Shown: positions 7,054 to 15,325, counted from the first letter of the stretch. The stretch is DNA of 49,930 nt from Limosilactobacillus mucosae DSM 13345 (GCF_001436025.1 NZ_AZEQ01000018.1:1-49930); one strand, 5' to 3'. Notes: generated by a model from the letters alone, not told the origin. Numbers and translations: made by a program.

Positions 7054-8343
7054 TTAGCCGAAGAAATGGAATACCAGCAGCTCATTAATGATACTTACAA
7101 TCCACATAACGGGTACGCCATTCTTCAAGAATTTCTTAGAATCAACCTTCATGTAGTCCAGGCCCCAGACGTTCCATGACTGAGTAATATCAGTTGAAAC
7201 GGCTAATAACGTTGGCACGTACATTAAAGGCAGCAGCAATGCATCCGAGAACAGACCGATTCCTGAAAGAACGGCTGCGGTTGCGGCGCCGGCACCCCAG
7301 ACATGGAGCGGACCACGGAACAATGCCAAAGGTGCCAGGATTCCCATTGCCAGACACAGAATTAAGGTGTTGTGCGGCAGAATGGCAGCAAAGATTGGAC
7401 GGAAACGAACGGCATTCATTGAAGCGGCACCGCTAAACATGGTCAGTGCCATCAAGAACATAATCAATCCGGCAATATCGCTGATAGCAGTTTTGATCGT
7501 GTCATTCATAAATTGAATCGAGTGCTTGTAATCTTTAAACTGTCCCGTCAGCAGCATTGCAATTAAAGTACCAAGCGTTAGGGCCGGAACCGCATCCCAT
7601 TTGAAAAGCATGTTCATGACAACTGGGATGATCGGCACAAGATATGAAATCACCGGTACCGACTTGACTTCATCAGCGTTGTCAGCCGCGCCGATAATTG
7701 CCAGATTTTCATCTGCTTTGGCAGGGTCAATCTGTTTGCGATGAACGAATAAAAAGATCAATACAGCAACCATCTGAACGATCATGGCAGCAATGCCGAA
7801 TTCAAGGTATTTGCCACCGTAGACCGCCTTTGGGAAGAATGCTTTCATTTGGTTGTACAAGACAACGTTCAGATACATCGGAGCACCGATCGACAAAACG
7901 AATACCGAGAGGGCCAGATCACGGGGTAAACCGACCGACAGCAGGATTGGCAACAGGATAACGCCGATTGCGATTACCGAGCCAACCCCATAGGCACTGA
8001 CAAAAATCAGGCATGTGACCAAGGCAACCAACACCGCGGCCAAAAGCGGCTTTTTCTTACCGACTTTATTGGTAGCGGCTGAGATGGCTGGTGCGATGCC
8101 ACTGTCAACCAAGACGCGTCCGAACCAAGAACCAAAAACAATGTAGATGATCGTTGGGCCGTAGTTTAGGGCTGGCTCAGCGAAGATTTTTTTAATGGCA
8201 ACATTGAATGGCACTAATCCAATCACGGCCCATAAAATAGCCATGATGAAAAAACCAATCATCAAATTGCCGCCTTTAAGAATATAGACAATAAAACCAA
8301 TAAATGTGATCAAAAGCAAGATCGCAATGATAGTAGAAGACAT
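7054..8343 (-). CDS. GntP/CitMHS-type sugar-acid or organic-acid permease
   Basis: A 429-residue polytopic protein with about 11-12 membrane segments in two halves, separated by a polar cytosolic loop around residues 205-228 (HRKQIDPAKADENL...ADEVKS). The helix-hairpin layout and the YGVGSVIAIGVILLPILLSVG segment are typical of the ion-transporter superfamily (GntP, CitMHS, DcuC relatives). These are usually proton- or cation-coupled importers of gluconate-like acids or carboxylates. It sits between an isomerase and a sugar-acid-type kinase, which argues for a sugar or sugar-acid substrate. The exact solute cannot be read from sequence. Confidence 0.8.
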   Translation of the reverse strand: MSSTIIAILLLITFIGFIVYILKGGNLMIGFFIMAILWAVIGLVPFNVAIKKIFAEPALNYGPTIIYIVFGSWFGRVLVDSGIAPAISAATNKVGKKKPLLAAVLVALVTCLIFVSAYGVGSVIAIGVILLPILLSVGLPRDLALSVFVLSIGAPMYLNVVLYNQMKAFFPKAVYGGKYLEFGIAAMIVQMVAVLIFLFVHRKQIDPAKADENLAIIGAADNADEVKSVPVISYLVPIIPVVMNMLFKWDAVPALTLGTLIAMLLTGQFKDYKHSIQFMNDTIKTAISDIAGLIMFLMALTMFSGAASMNAVRFRPIFAAILPHNTLILCLAMGILAPLALFRGPLHVWGAGAATAAVLSGIGLFSDALLLPLMYVPTLLAVSTDITQSWNVWGLDYMKVDSKKFLKNGVPVMWIVSIINELLVFHFFG

Positions 8344-8371
8344 AATTGCTCACCCTAGACTTTCTGATGAA

Positions 8372-9118
8372 TTAAATATTTTCTTGAAACAGTTTGATTT
8401 GTGCGGCAACGTCTTGGTCGGAAGCCATTGGGAATTCCAAAGCAAATTGAACGTCATGTGGCAGATAGCTGCAGATGATCTTCCAATTGAACATTCCCTT
8501 ATCCAAATCATCGGTGGTGATCATATGACCTTCGCTGTCCAGCATGGAGTTTTTAAGATGGATGTAGTCGCAATAAGGTGCAAGCTGCTTGGCGGCCAAA
8601 ACGGCATCGAAGCCGGTAAAGGCCCAGTTGCCAAGATCGTAAACGTAGCCGATGCTGTTGAGGCCAGCGTTTCTTGCTGCAGTCAGGAATTTAATGATTG
8701 CATCAGGAGTTCCTGAGACTGGTGTTTGGTCATTTTCAACATTCATTTTGATTTCAGCCAATGGCAGTTTGCTTAAATCTTTTGCCAGGTCGCCATGGTA
8801 GCTTGAGAAGTTGCCAGTGTTGAACTTGATTTTGGCGATGCCCATCTGCTTGCCTTCCGCAAAGTATTGTGGCAGCTTAGGATTGATCGTGCCATCAGCT
8901 TCAAAGATCACATCCGGCACACTATAGTTGACGATCAAATCATTTTCGCGGGCGGCTTTGGCAACGGCGGCTAATTCAACATCAAAGTCTTTGAAGTATT
9001 CGCGATGAACTTCGATGCCATCTGCACCCAAAGCGGCAACCCGCTTAACCAGGTCAACTTGACTGACACCTTTCTTAACATCATTTTCAAAAATCCAAGT
9101 GTTTAAGATTAAAGTCAT
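8372..9118 (-). CDS. TIM-barrel sugar phosphate isomerase/epimerase
   Basis: A 248-residue xylose-isomerase-like TIM barrel (AP endonuclease 2 superfamily). Candidate metal ligands appear in order: Glu in MNVENDQ, Asp in YVYDLGNW, His in DYIHLKN and Glu in FALEFPM. The family isomerises or epimerises sugars and sugar acids; KguE of the ketogluconate operons is an analogous member next to a PfkB kinase. It is the second gene of the operon. Whether it acts before or after phosphorylation is unknown. Confidence 0.85.
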   Translation of the reverse strand: MTLILNTWIFENDVKKGVSQVDLVKRVAALGADGIEVHREYFKDFDVELAAVAKAARENDLIVNYSVPDVIFEADGTINPKLPQYFAEGKQMGIAKIKFNTGNFSSYHGDLAKDLSKLPLAEIKMNVENDQTPVSGTPDAIIKFLTAARNAGLNSIGYVYDLGNWAFTGFDAVLAAKQLAPYCDYIHLKNSMLDSEGHMITTDDLDKGMFNWKIICSYLPHDVQFALEFPMASDQDVAAQIKLFQENI

Positions 9119-9144
9119 TTTTTTCGTCCCCTTTTTAAAATGTC

Positions 9145-9402
9145 TCAGTACTTGTTTAATGATTTGACTCGATTCAGCAATTCTTCAAAAGTCAGATCTT
9201 GAAATTTTTTCTCATCAACCCGCTTGAAATTGGTTCTTTCAATGGCGTTAAAATCGTCAACCAGATAATAGGCGGTTAGATAGCTCAGTAGAAACTTCTT
9301 AGCGGCAATGGCCAGGTCTTTGTCTGCGATTGCTTCCGTTTGGGCGGTTTGGGCAAACTTCAAGGCAAAGGCTTCTGGATCGATTAGTGTTCTTTCGTTC
9401 AA
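9145..9402 (-). CDS. Small hypothetical protein heading the HPS-like operon
   Basis: Unrecognised 85-residue soluble protein, first gene of the catabolic operon, preceded by GGAGGTGCGATC on the minus strand as ribosome binding site. It is predicted mostly helical (QTEAIADKDLAIAAKKFLLSYLTAYYLVDDF) with a basic C-terminus ending in LNKY. No catalytic motif, metal-binding cluster or HTH is evident. Its conserved-looking placement at the head of a sugar operon suggests an accessory or regulatory role, but this is only inference. Confidence 0.7.
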   Translation of the reverse strand: MNERTLIDPEAFALKFAQTAQTEAIADKDLAIAAKKFLLSYLTAYYLVDDFNAIERTNFKRVDEKKFQDLTFEELLNRVKSLNKY

Positions 9403-9419
9403 GATCGCACCTCCAAAAA

Positions 9420-9433
9420 TGATTTCGCTTTCA
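9420..9433 (-). promoter_or_regulatory. cre-like site (CcpA) before the HPS-like operon
   Basis: Minus strand TGAAAGCGAAATCA agrees with the cre consensus TGWAANCGNTNWCA at all but one position. It lies between the likely promoter and the first gene, where CcpA would repress. Confidence 0.5.
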
Positions 9434-9445
9434 ACGTTTTATAGT

Positions 9446-9459
9446 GTAACCTGTTAACC
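9446..9459 (-). promoter_or_regulatory. LacI-type operator copy 1
   Basis: On the minus strand GGTTAAC-AG-GTTAC, the same pattern as the two copies nearer the regulator gene but in opposite orientation. It is close to the operon start and probably overlaps its promoter. Confidence 0.6.
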
Positions 9460-9508
9460 TAAAATATTCAATACTATTTTTAGTTTGCAAATTCCTTTTG
9501 TTTCATGT

Positions 9509-9523
9509 GGTTAACCTGTTACC
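9509..9523 (+). promoter_or_regulatory. LacI-type operator copy 2
   Basis: GGTTAAC-CT-GTTACC, an imperfect palindrome in the divergent intergenic region. Confidence 0.6.
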
Positions 9524-9547
9524 TGTTGATATTAAAGGGTTTATAAA

Positions 9548-9562
9548 GGTTAACCCGTTACC
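9548..9562 (+). promoter_or_regulatory. LacI-type operator copy 3
   Basis: GGTTAAC-CC-GTTACC, 39 bases after copy 2 (start to start), upstream of the regulator's promoter. Confidence 0.6.
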
Positions 9563-9619
9563 TTAAATTTATCAAAAAAATTTAAGGGCTTACAAAAAGA
9601 GAGATGAATTAGGGCTAAA

Positions 9620-9648
9620 TTGTCATCAACAGTCGCCATTGTTATAAT
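9620..9648 (+). promoter_or_regulatory. Sigma-A promoter of the LacI regulator
   Basis: TTGTCA, 17-base spacer, perfect TATAAT, 26 bases before the start codon. Confidence 0.8.
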
Positions 9649-9674
9649 TAAGTGTTTAGAGGATTAGCGAAAGA

Positions 9675-10679
9675 GTGAATTTTATGTCGATAAAAGATGC
9701 AAGTAAAAAACGCCCTACGATTAGAGATGTTGCTAAAGTTGCTGATGTTTCAGTGGCAACGGTTTCGCGATTTTTAAATGGCAAAACGCAAAAAATGTCA
9801 GACCAGACTGCTGAGCGAATTCGGGTTGCCATTAAAAAAATGAATTACGTTCCCAACTCAGCAGCACGAGAGATGGCGCGCAATAGCAGTCGAATTATTG
9901 CGGTTCTGGCGGCTAATATTGCAGATTATTTTTCAGTTGAAATCTATCGTGGCATATCAAGTCGGGTTGAAGAGGCAGGATACATATCGGTCCTTTTAAA
10001 TTCCGGCTCAAGTCTGACTCATGAACGTCAGCTGCTGCATTCAATCAACCAGCATGGCTTTGATGGCTTGGTTTTTCAGCCATTAACCAGCGATACGGAG
10101 CAGGTCGCTGGTGAGCTAACGCGTGATTTTCCAGTCGTAGTTGTGGATCGTGACTTACCACGCTCAACATGGCCCAAAGTAGTAACTGACAACTATGAGG
10201 CTGCGCGCAGTACGACGGAATATTTCGCTGATCAAGGCTTTCAAAGGGTTGTAGTTTTGACTTCGACGATTGAGTTGGCTTCAACGCGAATCCAGCGTTT
10301 TCAAGGAATCAGTCAAGCAGCGTCGACCATTGAGACGATTGAAATTGATGAGAACAACTTTCAGCCGGATGCAGTCTATGGTGCACTCAAAAAAGCCTTG
10401 AGTCGACCAGGTAAATGTCTTTTGTTTGCCCTCAAAGAACGCTGGTTGCTGGAATTTTTGCCGCGATTGATGAAAGAGCATGTCATTGACGAAGCAAGAA
10501 CTGCGGTAACTGGCTTTGCCGATACTGCGTTGATTGGCAGTATCTGTCCCTATGCTAAGGTAGTTTCGCAAAATCCTTTTTTGATGGGGCAGCGTGCCGG
10601 CGAGATTTTGCTGCAGATGCTGAAGGGTAAAAAGAACATTCCAGAAGAATCAGTCATTAAAGCTCAATTCAAGCACTAA
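9675..10679 (+). CDS. LacI-family transcriptional regulator of the HPS-like operon
   Basis: A 334-residue repressor. The N-terminal HTH reads PTIRDVAKVADVSVATVSRFLNG, followed by the hinge helix (NSAAREMARNSSR) and a periplasmic-binding-like sensor domain. It is divergent from the catabolic operon, with three GGTTAAC-N2-GTTAC repeats between them, so it very likely controls that operon and itself. The start may be GTG 9675 (AGAGGA 11 bases upstream) or ATG 9684 (AAAGAG 8 bases upstream), a difference of three residues. The inducer is unknown but should be the operon's substrate or an intermediate. Confidence 0.92.
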   Translation: MNFMSIKDASKKRPTIRDVAKVADVSVATVSRFLNGKTQKMSDQTAERIRVAIKKMNYVPNSAAREMARNSSRIIAVLAANIADYFSVEIYRGISSRVEEAGYISVLLNSGSSLTHERQLLHSINQHGFDGLVFQPLTSDTEQVAGELTRDFPVVVVDRDLPRSTWPKVVTDNYEAARSTTEYFADQGFQRVVVLTSTIELASTRIQRFQGISQAASTIETIEIDENNFQPDAVYGALKKALSRPGKCLLFALKERWLLEFLPRLMKEHVIDEARTAVTGFADTALIGSICPYAKVVSQNPFLMGQRAGEILLQMLKGKKNIPEESVIKAQFKH

Positions 10680-10696
10680 ATAAACGTAATCAAAAA

Positions 10697-10744
10697 AACA
10701 GCACTATGCTAAGCACGACAAAGCTTGGCATAGCGCTGTTTTTG
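10697..10744 (+). terminator. Terminator after the LacI gene
   Basis: Long stem AACAGCACTATGCTAAGC / GCTTGGCATAGCGCTGTT (18 pairs including two G-U) followed by TTTTT. Confidence 0.9.
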
Positions 10745-10804
10745 CTTAATTAGTATGCTAATAATCTGTTTTTACACAATCTGATTTTTAATATGCCAAA
10801 ATAA

Positions 10805-10838
10805 AAAATCCCTGCCTCAGTGCTGAGACAAGGATTAC
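10805..10838 (-). terminator. Terminator of the DUF4870 gene
   Basis: On the minus strand, ATCC.TGTCTCAG paired with CTGAGGCAGGGAT, then a TTTTTTATTTT run. Confidence 0.8.
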
Positions 10839-10849
10839 TGACTTGTAAA

Positions 10850-11209
10850 CTAGAATTCCTGGTGATGATCTTGTGGCTTGCGTCCCAACAAAACCGCGAT
10901 TCCCATCGCAACGTTGTAGATCAAAAGTACTAAGGCCAGCAGCAATGCAAAAGCTGCCAGAATGCTGAACAAGCCGCCTAAATGAGCCAGATTCTGCATG
11001 TTGGCTGCTCCAATGATTACAAAAATCGCAATCATGTACAGCAAGGGGAAAATCTGGCTCCAGAAGGCCTTAACAGCGTTTTTACGCACCTCGTTGAAGC
11101 CTTGGTATTTTGCGATAATCCAGACGATCAATGGGAAGATGACCGGTAAAAAGAAAATGCTGAAGTAGGCTAGCGCGCTAACGATTCGCTGACCGAATTT
11201 GTTATCCAT
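10850..11209 (-). CDS. DUF4870-type small membrane protein
   Basis: A 119-residue protein with three or four hydrophobic segments, at about residues 10-33, 50-68 and 76-106. The signature arrangement ALAYFSIFFLPVIFPLIVW followed by a charged loop (KYQGFNEVRKNAVKAF) matches DUF4870/TIC20-like small membrane proteins. Function is unknown. The ribosome binding site GGAGGATT precedes the ATG. It appears monocistronic with its own terminator and is not obviously tied to the thiamin transporter next door. Confidence 0.8.
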   Translation of the reverse strand: MDNKFGQRIVSALAYFSIFFLPVIFPLIVWIIAKYQGFNEVRKNAVKAFWSQIFPLLYMIAIFVIIGAANMQNLAHLGGLFSILAAFALLLALVLLIYNVAMGIAVLLGRKPQDHHQEF

Positions 11210-11253
11210 GAATTGGAATCCTCCAAATATTTTCTTTAATTATATCGAATCTG

Positions 11254-11907
11254 CTATGGTAGGGCAAATGTGATAATCTGTATTAAAATAATACTTATTA
11301 TCAATATTGACCAATCACGAGCCGTTAATGCAATCTGATGAACGCTGGTCCGCGCGCGATCCTCAACGTAGCCGTGTGATTCCATAGCCTGCGCCAGTTG
11401 GTCCGACCAGGTGATGGCATGCAGGATTGCCTTGAAATAAAGCATTGGTGACCACCAAGACAGATTGATGCCCCGCATTTGACCAGCCGCGCGAATCGTT
11501 TTAACCGCCATTTTAATCCGTGGAATCAGATTGACGGCTGCCAGCGTTCCATAAGCAAACTTGCTGGGCAGATGCAGATTTTGTTCCAAAGAGCGGGTGA
11601 GCTCCAGTGGACTGGTGGTCTGCGTAATAGCCGCGCCGGTAAAAACGTAGACATAGATTCGTGAAAATAGCACCCAGGCATAAAAATAGTCATGGCCGGG
11701 ACTGAACCAGGCAATCGTGATAAATACCGCGATTGCTGGAAATAACGGCATTAAAAACAGCCAGCCAAACAAGCGGGGCCGAATGCGCTTAGTCAAAAGA
11801 TAGATTATGGCAACGGCAACCAAGACCAGATTGATCGTTAAATGGCGCGTAAACGAGACTTCTAAGGCAATGATCAGCACCAACAACAGTTTAAAACTTG
11901 GATTCAT
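11254..11907 (-). CDS. ykoC: ECF transporter transmembrane (T) component, YkoC-type
   Basis: A 217-residue EcfT/CbiQ-family membrane protein, the coupling subunit that links the ATPases to the substrate-binding subunit. Hydrophobic segments lie in the first ~75 residues and at the C-terminus. The cytoplasmic coupling region contains the two Ala-Arg-Gly-like motifs, here AAGQMRGIN and AMESHGYV. The start abuts the stop of the ATPase gene. Third gene of the ykoEDC-like operon behind a TPP riboswitch, so the solute should be the thiamin pyrimidine precursor HMP or thiamin itself. Confidence 0.88.
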   Translation of the reverse strand: MNPSFKLLLVLIIALEVSFTRHLTINLVLVAVAIIYLLTKRIRPRLFGWLFLMPLFPAIAVFITIAWFSPGHDYFYAWVLFSRIYVYVFTGAAITQTTSPLELTRSLEQNLHLPSKFAYGTLAAVNLIPRIKMAVKTIRAAGQMRGINLSWWSPMLYFKAILHAITWSDQLAQAMESHGYVEDRARTSVHQIALTARDWSILIISIILIQIITFALP

Positions 11908-13293
11908 TTAAAATTCCTCCCGATAGCTGAGCTGACAGTCTGCCAGTTTTACGTGCCGATCAATCAGCTTTTCCAGGCCCTCCAACTGATGGCTGATAAT
12001 GATCATTGTTTGCGGGTAGACTTTTTGGCTGGCCTTGATCAGATCAACGACATTGTGCAGCGAATGAAGGTCAAGGCCGCTAAAAGGCTCATCCAACAGC
12101 AGAACCGGCTGCCCCATCATCAGCATTAAAAGCAGCTGCAGCTTTTTTTGCTGACCGCCAGAAAGCGAGTAGACTACGCGATCCTGCAATTTATTCAAAT
12201 CAAGCAGCTTAAGTGCCGCGGCTAGGTGATCCTCGTCAAAGTAGGGATTACGGCCCTTTTTAAGACTCAGCGCCAACTCCTCTTTAACCGTTACGCTAAG
12301 AAACTGGTCGACGGCATGCTGGAAGACGTAGCCGACCTGTTGAGCATAACGGCGCGGTTTGATTTTTTGGCTGTCCTGGTCATTATAGACGATTGTTCCC
12401 TGGTAGGCCGCCAAGTGTGTAATAGCCTTAAACAATGAGGATTTCCCGGTTCCCGTGGCGCCAGTCAGCAGCGTCGTTTGATTTTTGAAAAATGAAAAGT
12501 CATTTGCCATGATCAGCTTTTGATCTCCATGTTCAATCACTACTTTTTTGAGCGTTAGAATCGGCTGGTCGCTGGCAGTCGGTAGTTTGACATGGTGTAC
12601 CGTGGCGGCCAGCTGATCGGCAGACTGAAGCAGTGCATCACTGGCAGCGGCATCAAGCAATTGGGCCCGCTGATTTTCAAAGTGAATGATCTGTTTTGCC
12701 AAACCGCGATAGCCATGCAGATCATGATCAGCAACGATAATCGTTTTGTGATACTTTTGCTGCAGTAAGGTCAGCTGCTGAATCAGCAAAGTCCGATTAT
12801 GGTTGTCGATGCTGGCAAATGGTTCGTCCAACAGCAGAATATCAGTATCCATCGCGACTAAAACGGCCAAGGCGGCCCGCTGCTGCTCACCGCCTGACAT
12901 CGTGGCCAGCTGACGATCGCGCAGGTGCTCAATGCCGCAGAATTTTAAGGCATGCTCAATGCGGGCAGGCATCTTGTTGGCAGGCAGCTGCAGGTTTTCC
13001 AAGGCAAATTCCAATTCATGCTGCGGCGTATCAAGCGCGAACTGCATCCCGGGATCCTGAAACATCATCGCAACGGTTAAACCATTCGGCAGCTCGATGT
13101 TTCCCTGCAGAATCCGGCCGCCGTATTTAGGCAGCAGACCGGCTAAAAGGCGCATCAGCGTGGACTTGCCACTGCCGGAAGCACCATAAAAGAGCGTCCA
13201 CGAATCAACCGGAATTTTCAGCGCAACGTCTTTTAACGTCGGGTGCTTTGGCGTATATGCAAAAGTCAGATTGTCAATTGCCAAATGATTCAT
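11908..13293 (-). CDS. ykoD: Dual-ATPase ECF component, YkoD-type
   Basis: A 461-residue fusion of two ABC ATPase domains. Domain 1 has Walker A GASGSGKST, signature MSGGEQQ and Walker B ILLLDEP. Domain 2 has Walker A GATGTGKSS, signature LSGGQQKK and Walker B VLLLDEP. Both halves therefore look catalytically competent. It powers uptake through YkoC and YkoE. The start codon overlaps the ykoE stop by one base (TAATG), indicating translational coupling. Substrate inferred from the upstream TPP riboswitch and the YkoE neighbour. Confidence 0.93.
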   Translation of the reverse strand: MNHLAIDNLTFAYTPKHPTLKDVALKIPVDSWTLFYGASGSGKSTLMRLLAGLLPKYGGRILQGNIELPNGLTVAMMFQDPGMQFALDTPQHELEFALENLQLPANKMPARIEHALKFCGIEHLRDRQLATMSGGEQQRAALAVLVAMDTDILLLDEPFASIDNHNRTLLIQQLTLLQQKYHKTIIVADHDLHGYRGLAKQIIHFENQRAQLLDAAASDALLQSADQLAATVHHVKLPTASDQPILTLKKVVIEHGDQKLIMANDFSFFKNQTTLLTGATGTGKSSLFKAITHLAAYQGTIVYNDQDSQKIKPRRYAQQVGYVFQHAVDQFLSVTVKEELALSLKKGRNPYFDEDHLAAALKLLDLNKLQDRVVYSLSGGQQKKLQLLLMLMMGQPVLLLDEPFSGLDLHSLHNVVDLIKASQKVYPQTMIIISHQLEGLEKLIDRHVKLADCQLSYREEF

Positions 13294-13871
13294 TAGTCGT
13301 TAAATTCCTCGCGTTTCATGACATGCGAGCGTTCCAGAAGCCGTTCGATCAGCATTACCAAAACGCCGCAGAAGAAGAACATTGAAAGCAGCCGGCCGCT
13401 AAAGTAGTAAACGTTTTTGAAGCCAAACTTGTTATAGCCATTGCGGAACCAATCCCAGGCAAACGTTACGATTGTCGTGGTAATGGTTGTTGAAACGGCC
13501 CCTAGCCAGTCGTAGTGCTTGTAGCCGGTAAACGTAAAACCCAGTTCGCTGGCAACCCCTTGGACGGCACCAGAAATCAGATTGGCCGCGCCCCATTGAT
13601 CACCAATCAAGGCTTCACCAGCGGCGCCTAAAAACTCGCCAAGAAAAGGCGCACCAGGTTTTTTCAGCATAAATCCTGCCATCGGACCGGCCATGCACCA
13701 AAGTCCCATGGTTAGATCGTTACCCATCATTGGCAGTTTGAGCGGTGTAAAGACAATGGTCAGCGCGTTGTACATAAAGGCAGCTGCCCAGTAGATCACC
13801 CCAAAGATAATGCCGACCAGTGCCAGCAGGATGATGTCGCGCAGATGAAACTTGTTATTTTTTTTGGCCAT
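13293..13871 (-). CDS. ykoE: ECF substrate-binding (S) component, YkoE-type
   Basis: A 192-residue integral membrane protein with about five or six helices and a lysine-rich N-terminus. The sequence (LLALVGIIFGVIYWA, then GLWCMAGPMAGFML and the GEFLGAAGEALIG segment) matches the YkoE family, the S component for hydroxymethylpyrimidine/thiamin. First gene of the operon. Its ribosome binding site GGAGGGTC lies close to the ATG, about 45 bases after the riboswitch terminator. Regulation by TPP is visible in the leader. Confidence 0.92.
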   Translation of the reverse strand: MAKKNNKFHLRDIILLALVGIIFGVIYWAAAFMYNALTIVFTPLKLPMMGNDLTMGLWCMAGPMAGFMLKKPGAPFLGEFLGAAGEALIGDQWGAANLISGAVQGVASELGFTFTGYKHYDWLGAVSTTITTTIVTFAWDWFRNGYNKFGFKNVYYFSGRLLSMFFFCGVLVMLIERLLERSHVMKREEFND

Positions 13872-13914
13872 GAAAGACCCTCCTAATGATTGAAATTTTC
13901 AATCACCTGTCCAA

Positions 13915-13949
13915 AAGAAAACCCACTATGGAAAAGATCCACAGTGGGG
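13915..13949 (-). terminator. Expression-platform terminator of the TPP riboswitch
   Basis: On the minus strand CCCACTGTGGA pairs with TCCATAGTGGG, followed by TTTTCTTTT. Lies between aptamer and ykoE, so TPP binding should cause premature termination. Confidence 0.88.
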
Positions 13950-13961
13950 CTGATTACAACA

Positions 13962-14050
13962 GATTATTTACCGTATCTCCCTTCGCTGGAATTATCCAGA
14001 GCAGGTTCAATGGGTATTATCTCAGCCGTATGGCACCCCAGACATGAATG
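13962..14050 (-). promoter_or_regulatory. TPP (THI-box) riboswitch
   Basis: Minus strand shows the conserved elements in order: GGGGTGCC, GGCTGAGATAATACCC (the CUGAGA motif), ACCTGCTCTGGATAATTCCAGC and GAAGGGAGATACGG. All are hallmarks of the TPP aptamer. It controls the ykoEDC operon. Confidence 0.97.
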
Positions 14051-14305
14051 ATTGATCGTTTTCATCTTACAAAATAACTTGGCATAGTGCAAGCCAGCAG
14101 AAATTTTATCGAAGTTTAATTTGAAATAAAAAAGAATTTAAGCGGAGAAATTGATTTGAATCAAGCTGGGTTTAAATTCATTGAGATTCACTGATAATCA
14201 TTTGATCAGCCTGGACACAATATATGGCGTTTGAATATAAAATGGCTACTAGATGTCGTGGTAGAATGGTCCTATTGAATTTCAATAAGAGTAAGAGGCA
14301 AAACT

Positions 14306-15322
14306 ATGAAGAAAAATCAAAAAGGCATCCTGCTGGTTAATCTTGGAACGCCAAGTGATCCCAGCGTTCTAGCGGTTACCAGATTTCTACGGCGGTTCTT
14401 AAGCGATCGGCGGGTCATTCATATGCCGCCATTGATCTGGCAGCCAATTCTAAACATGATGGTGCTGCCCAAACATGCTCCTAAGTCGGCCGTTAATTAT
14501 GAGCAGCTGTGGTCATCAGAGATTGGCTCGCCGTTGCTGCATTATACCCAGCGCCAAGCCCAGCTGCTGCAAAAGCGACTGCCGGATTATACGGTTCGCT
14601 ATGCCATGAGCTACAGTCAGCCGCTGATTGGTGCGGCCTTAAAAGAATTTGAGTTTCAAGGAATCACCGATTTAACGATCATTCCAATGTATCCGCAGTA
14701 TTCAACTACAACCACGGCTTCGGTTCAAGATGACGTCGCTCGGTTTTACCAGGATCGCAAAACGGTTCCAGAAATTAGATTCGTCAGTGACTACAGCAGT
14801 TTTTGGCCGTATGTCAAAGCATTATCGAATAAACTGCAAAAAGCGGTTGCTAAAATGAATCCAGATGCAATCGTCTTTTCATATCATGGCATTCCGCTCA
14901 GTTATCAAAAGGCCGGTGATCCTTACGCCCAGCGCTGCCGGCAAACGACCATGGCGGTAATTGAGCGTTTGTGGCTGCAGATTCCCTGTTTTCAAGCCTA
15001 TCAGTCGCGCTTTGGACCGGCAAAGTGGCTGACGCCGGCCACCAAAGATCTTTTGACCGCGCTGCCTAAGCAAGGCTATCGCAAGGTACTGGTCATCGCG
15101 CCTAGTTTTACCGCTGACTGTCTGGAGACGATTCAGGAATTGGGCGAGGAGAACCGAGATGCCTTTTTAGCCGCTGGCGGAAGTGAATATCAATTGCTGC
15201 CAGCTTTAAATGATGATGCCGAGTGGGTTGAGGCCTTAGCGCAATTAACGCTTCTAAACGCTGTTATGCCAGCTCAGAACGCAGCCATGGATCTGCCATC
15301 AGCTGATCTGCAGACTGAATAG
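14306..15322 (+). CDS. hemH: Ferrochelatase (coproporphyrin ferrochelatase type)
   Basis: A 338-residue enzyme that inserts ferrous iron into a porphyrin; in Gram-positives the substrate is usually coproporphyrin III. Diagnostic motifs are LLVNLGTP at the N-terminus, the catalytic His in VFSYHGIP, and the acidic DCLETIQELGEENR segment bearing the conserved Glu. The start follows AGAGG. No other haem biosynthesis gene is in the window, and lactobacilli generally lack a full pathway, so it may use imported porphyrin or have another metal-chelation role. The 255 bases before it hold only a weak operator-like palindrome (about 14192-14208) and an unconvincing promoter. Confidence 0.95.
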   Translation: MKKNQKGILLVNLGTPSDPSVLAVTRFLRRFLSDRRVIHMPPLIWQPILNMMVLPKHAPKSAVNYEQLWSSEIGSPLLHYTQRQAQLLQKRLPDYTVRYAMSYSQPLIGAALKEFEFQGITDLTIIPMYPQYSTTTTASVQDDVARFYQDRKTVPEIRFVSDYSSFWPYVKALSNKLQKAVAKMNPDAIVFSYHGIPLSYQKAGDPYAQRCRQTTMAVIERLWLQIPCFQAYQSRFGPAKWLTPATKDLLTALPKQGYRKVLVIAPSFTADCLETIQELGEENRDAFLAAGGSEYQLLPALNDDAEWVEALAQLTLLNAVMPAQNAAMDLPSADLQTE

Positions 15323-15325
15323 AAT

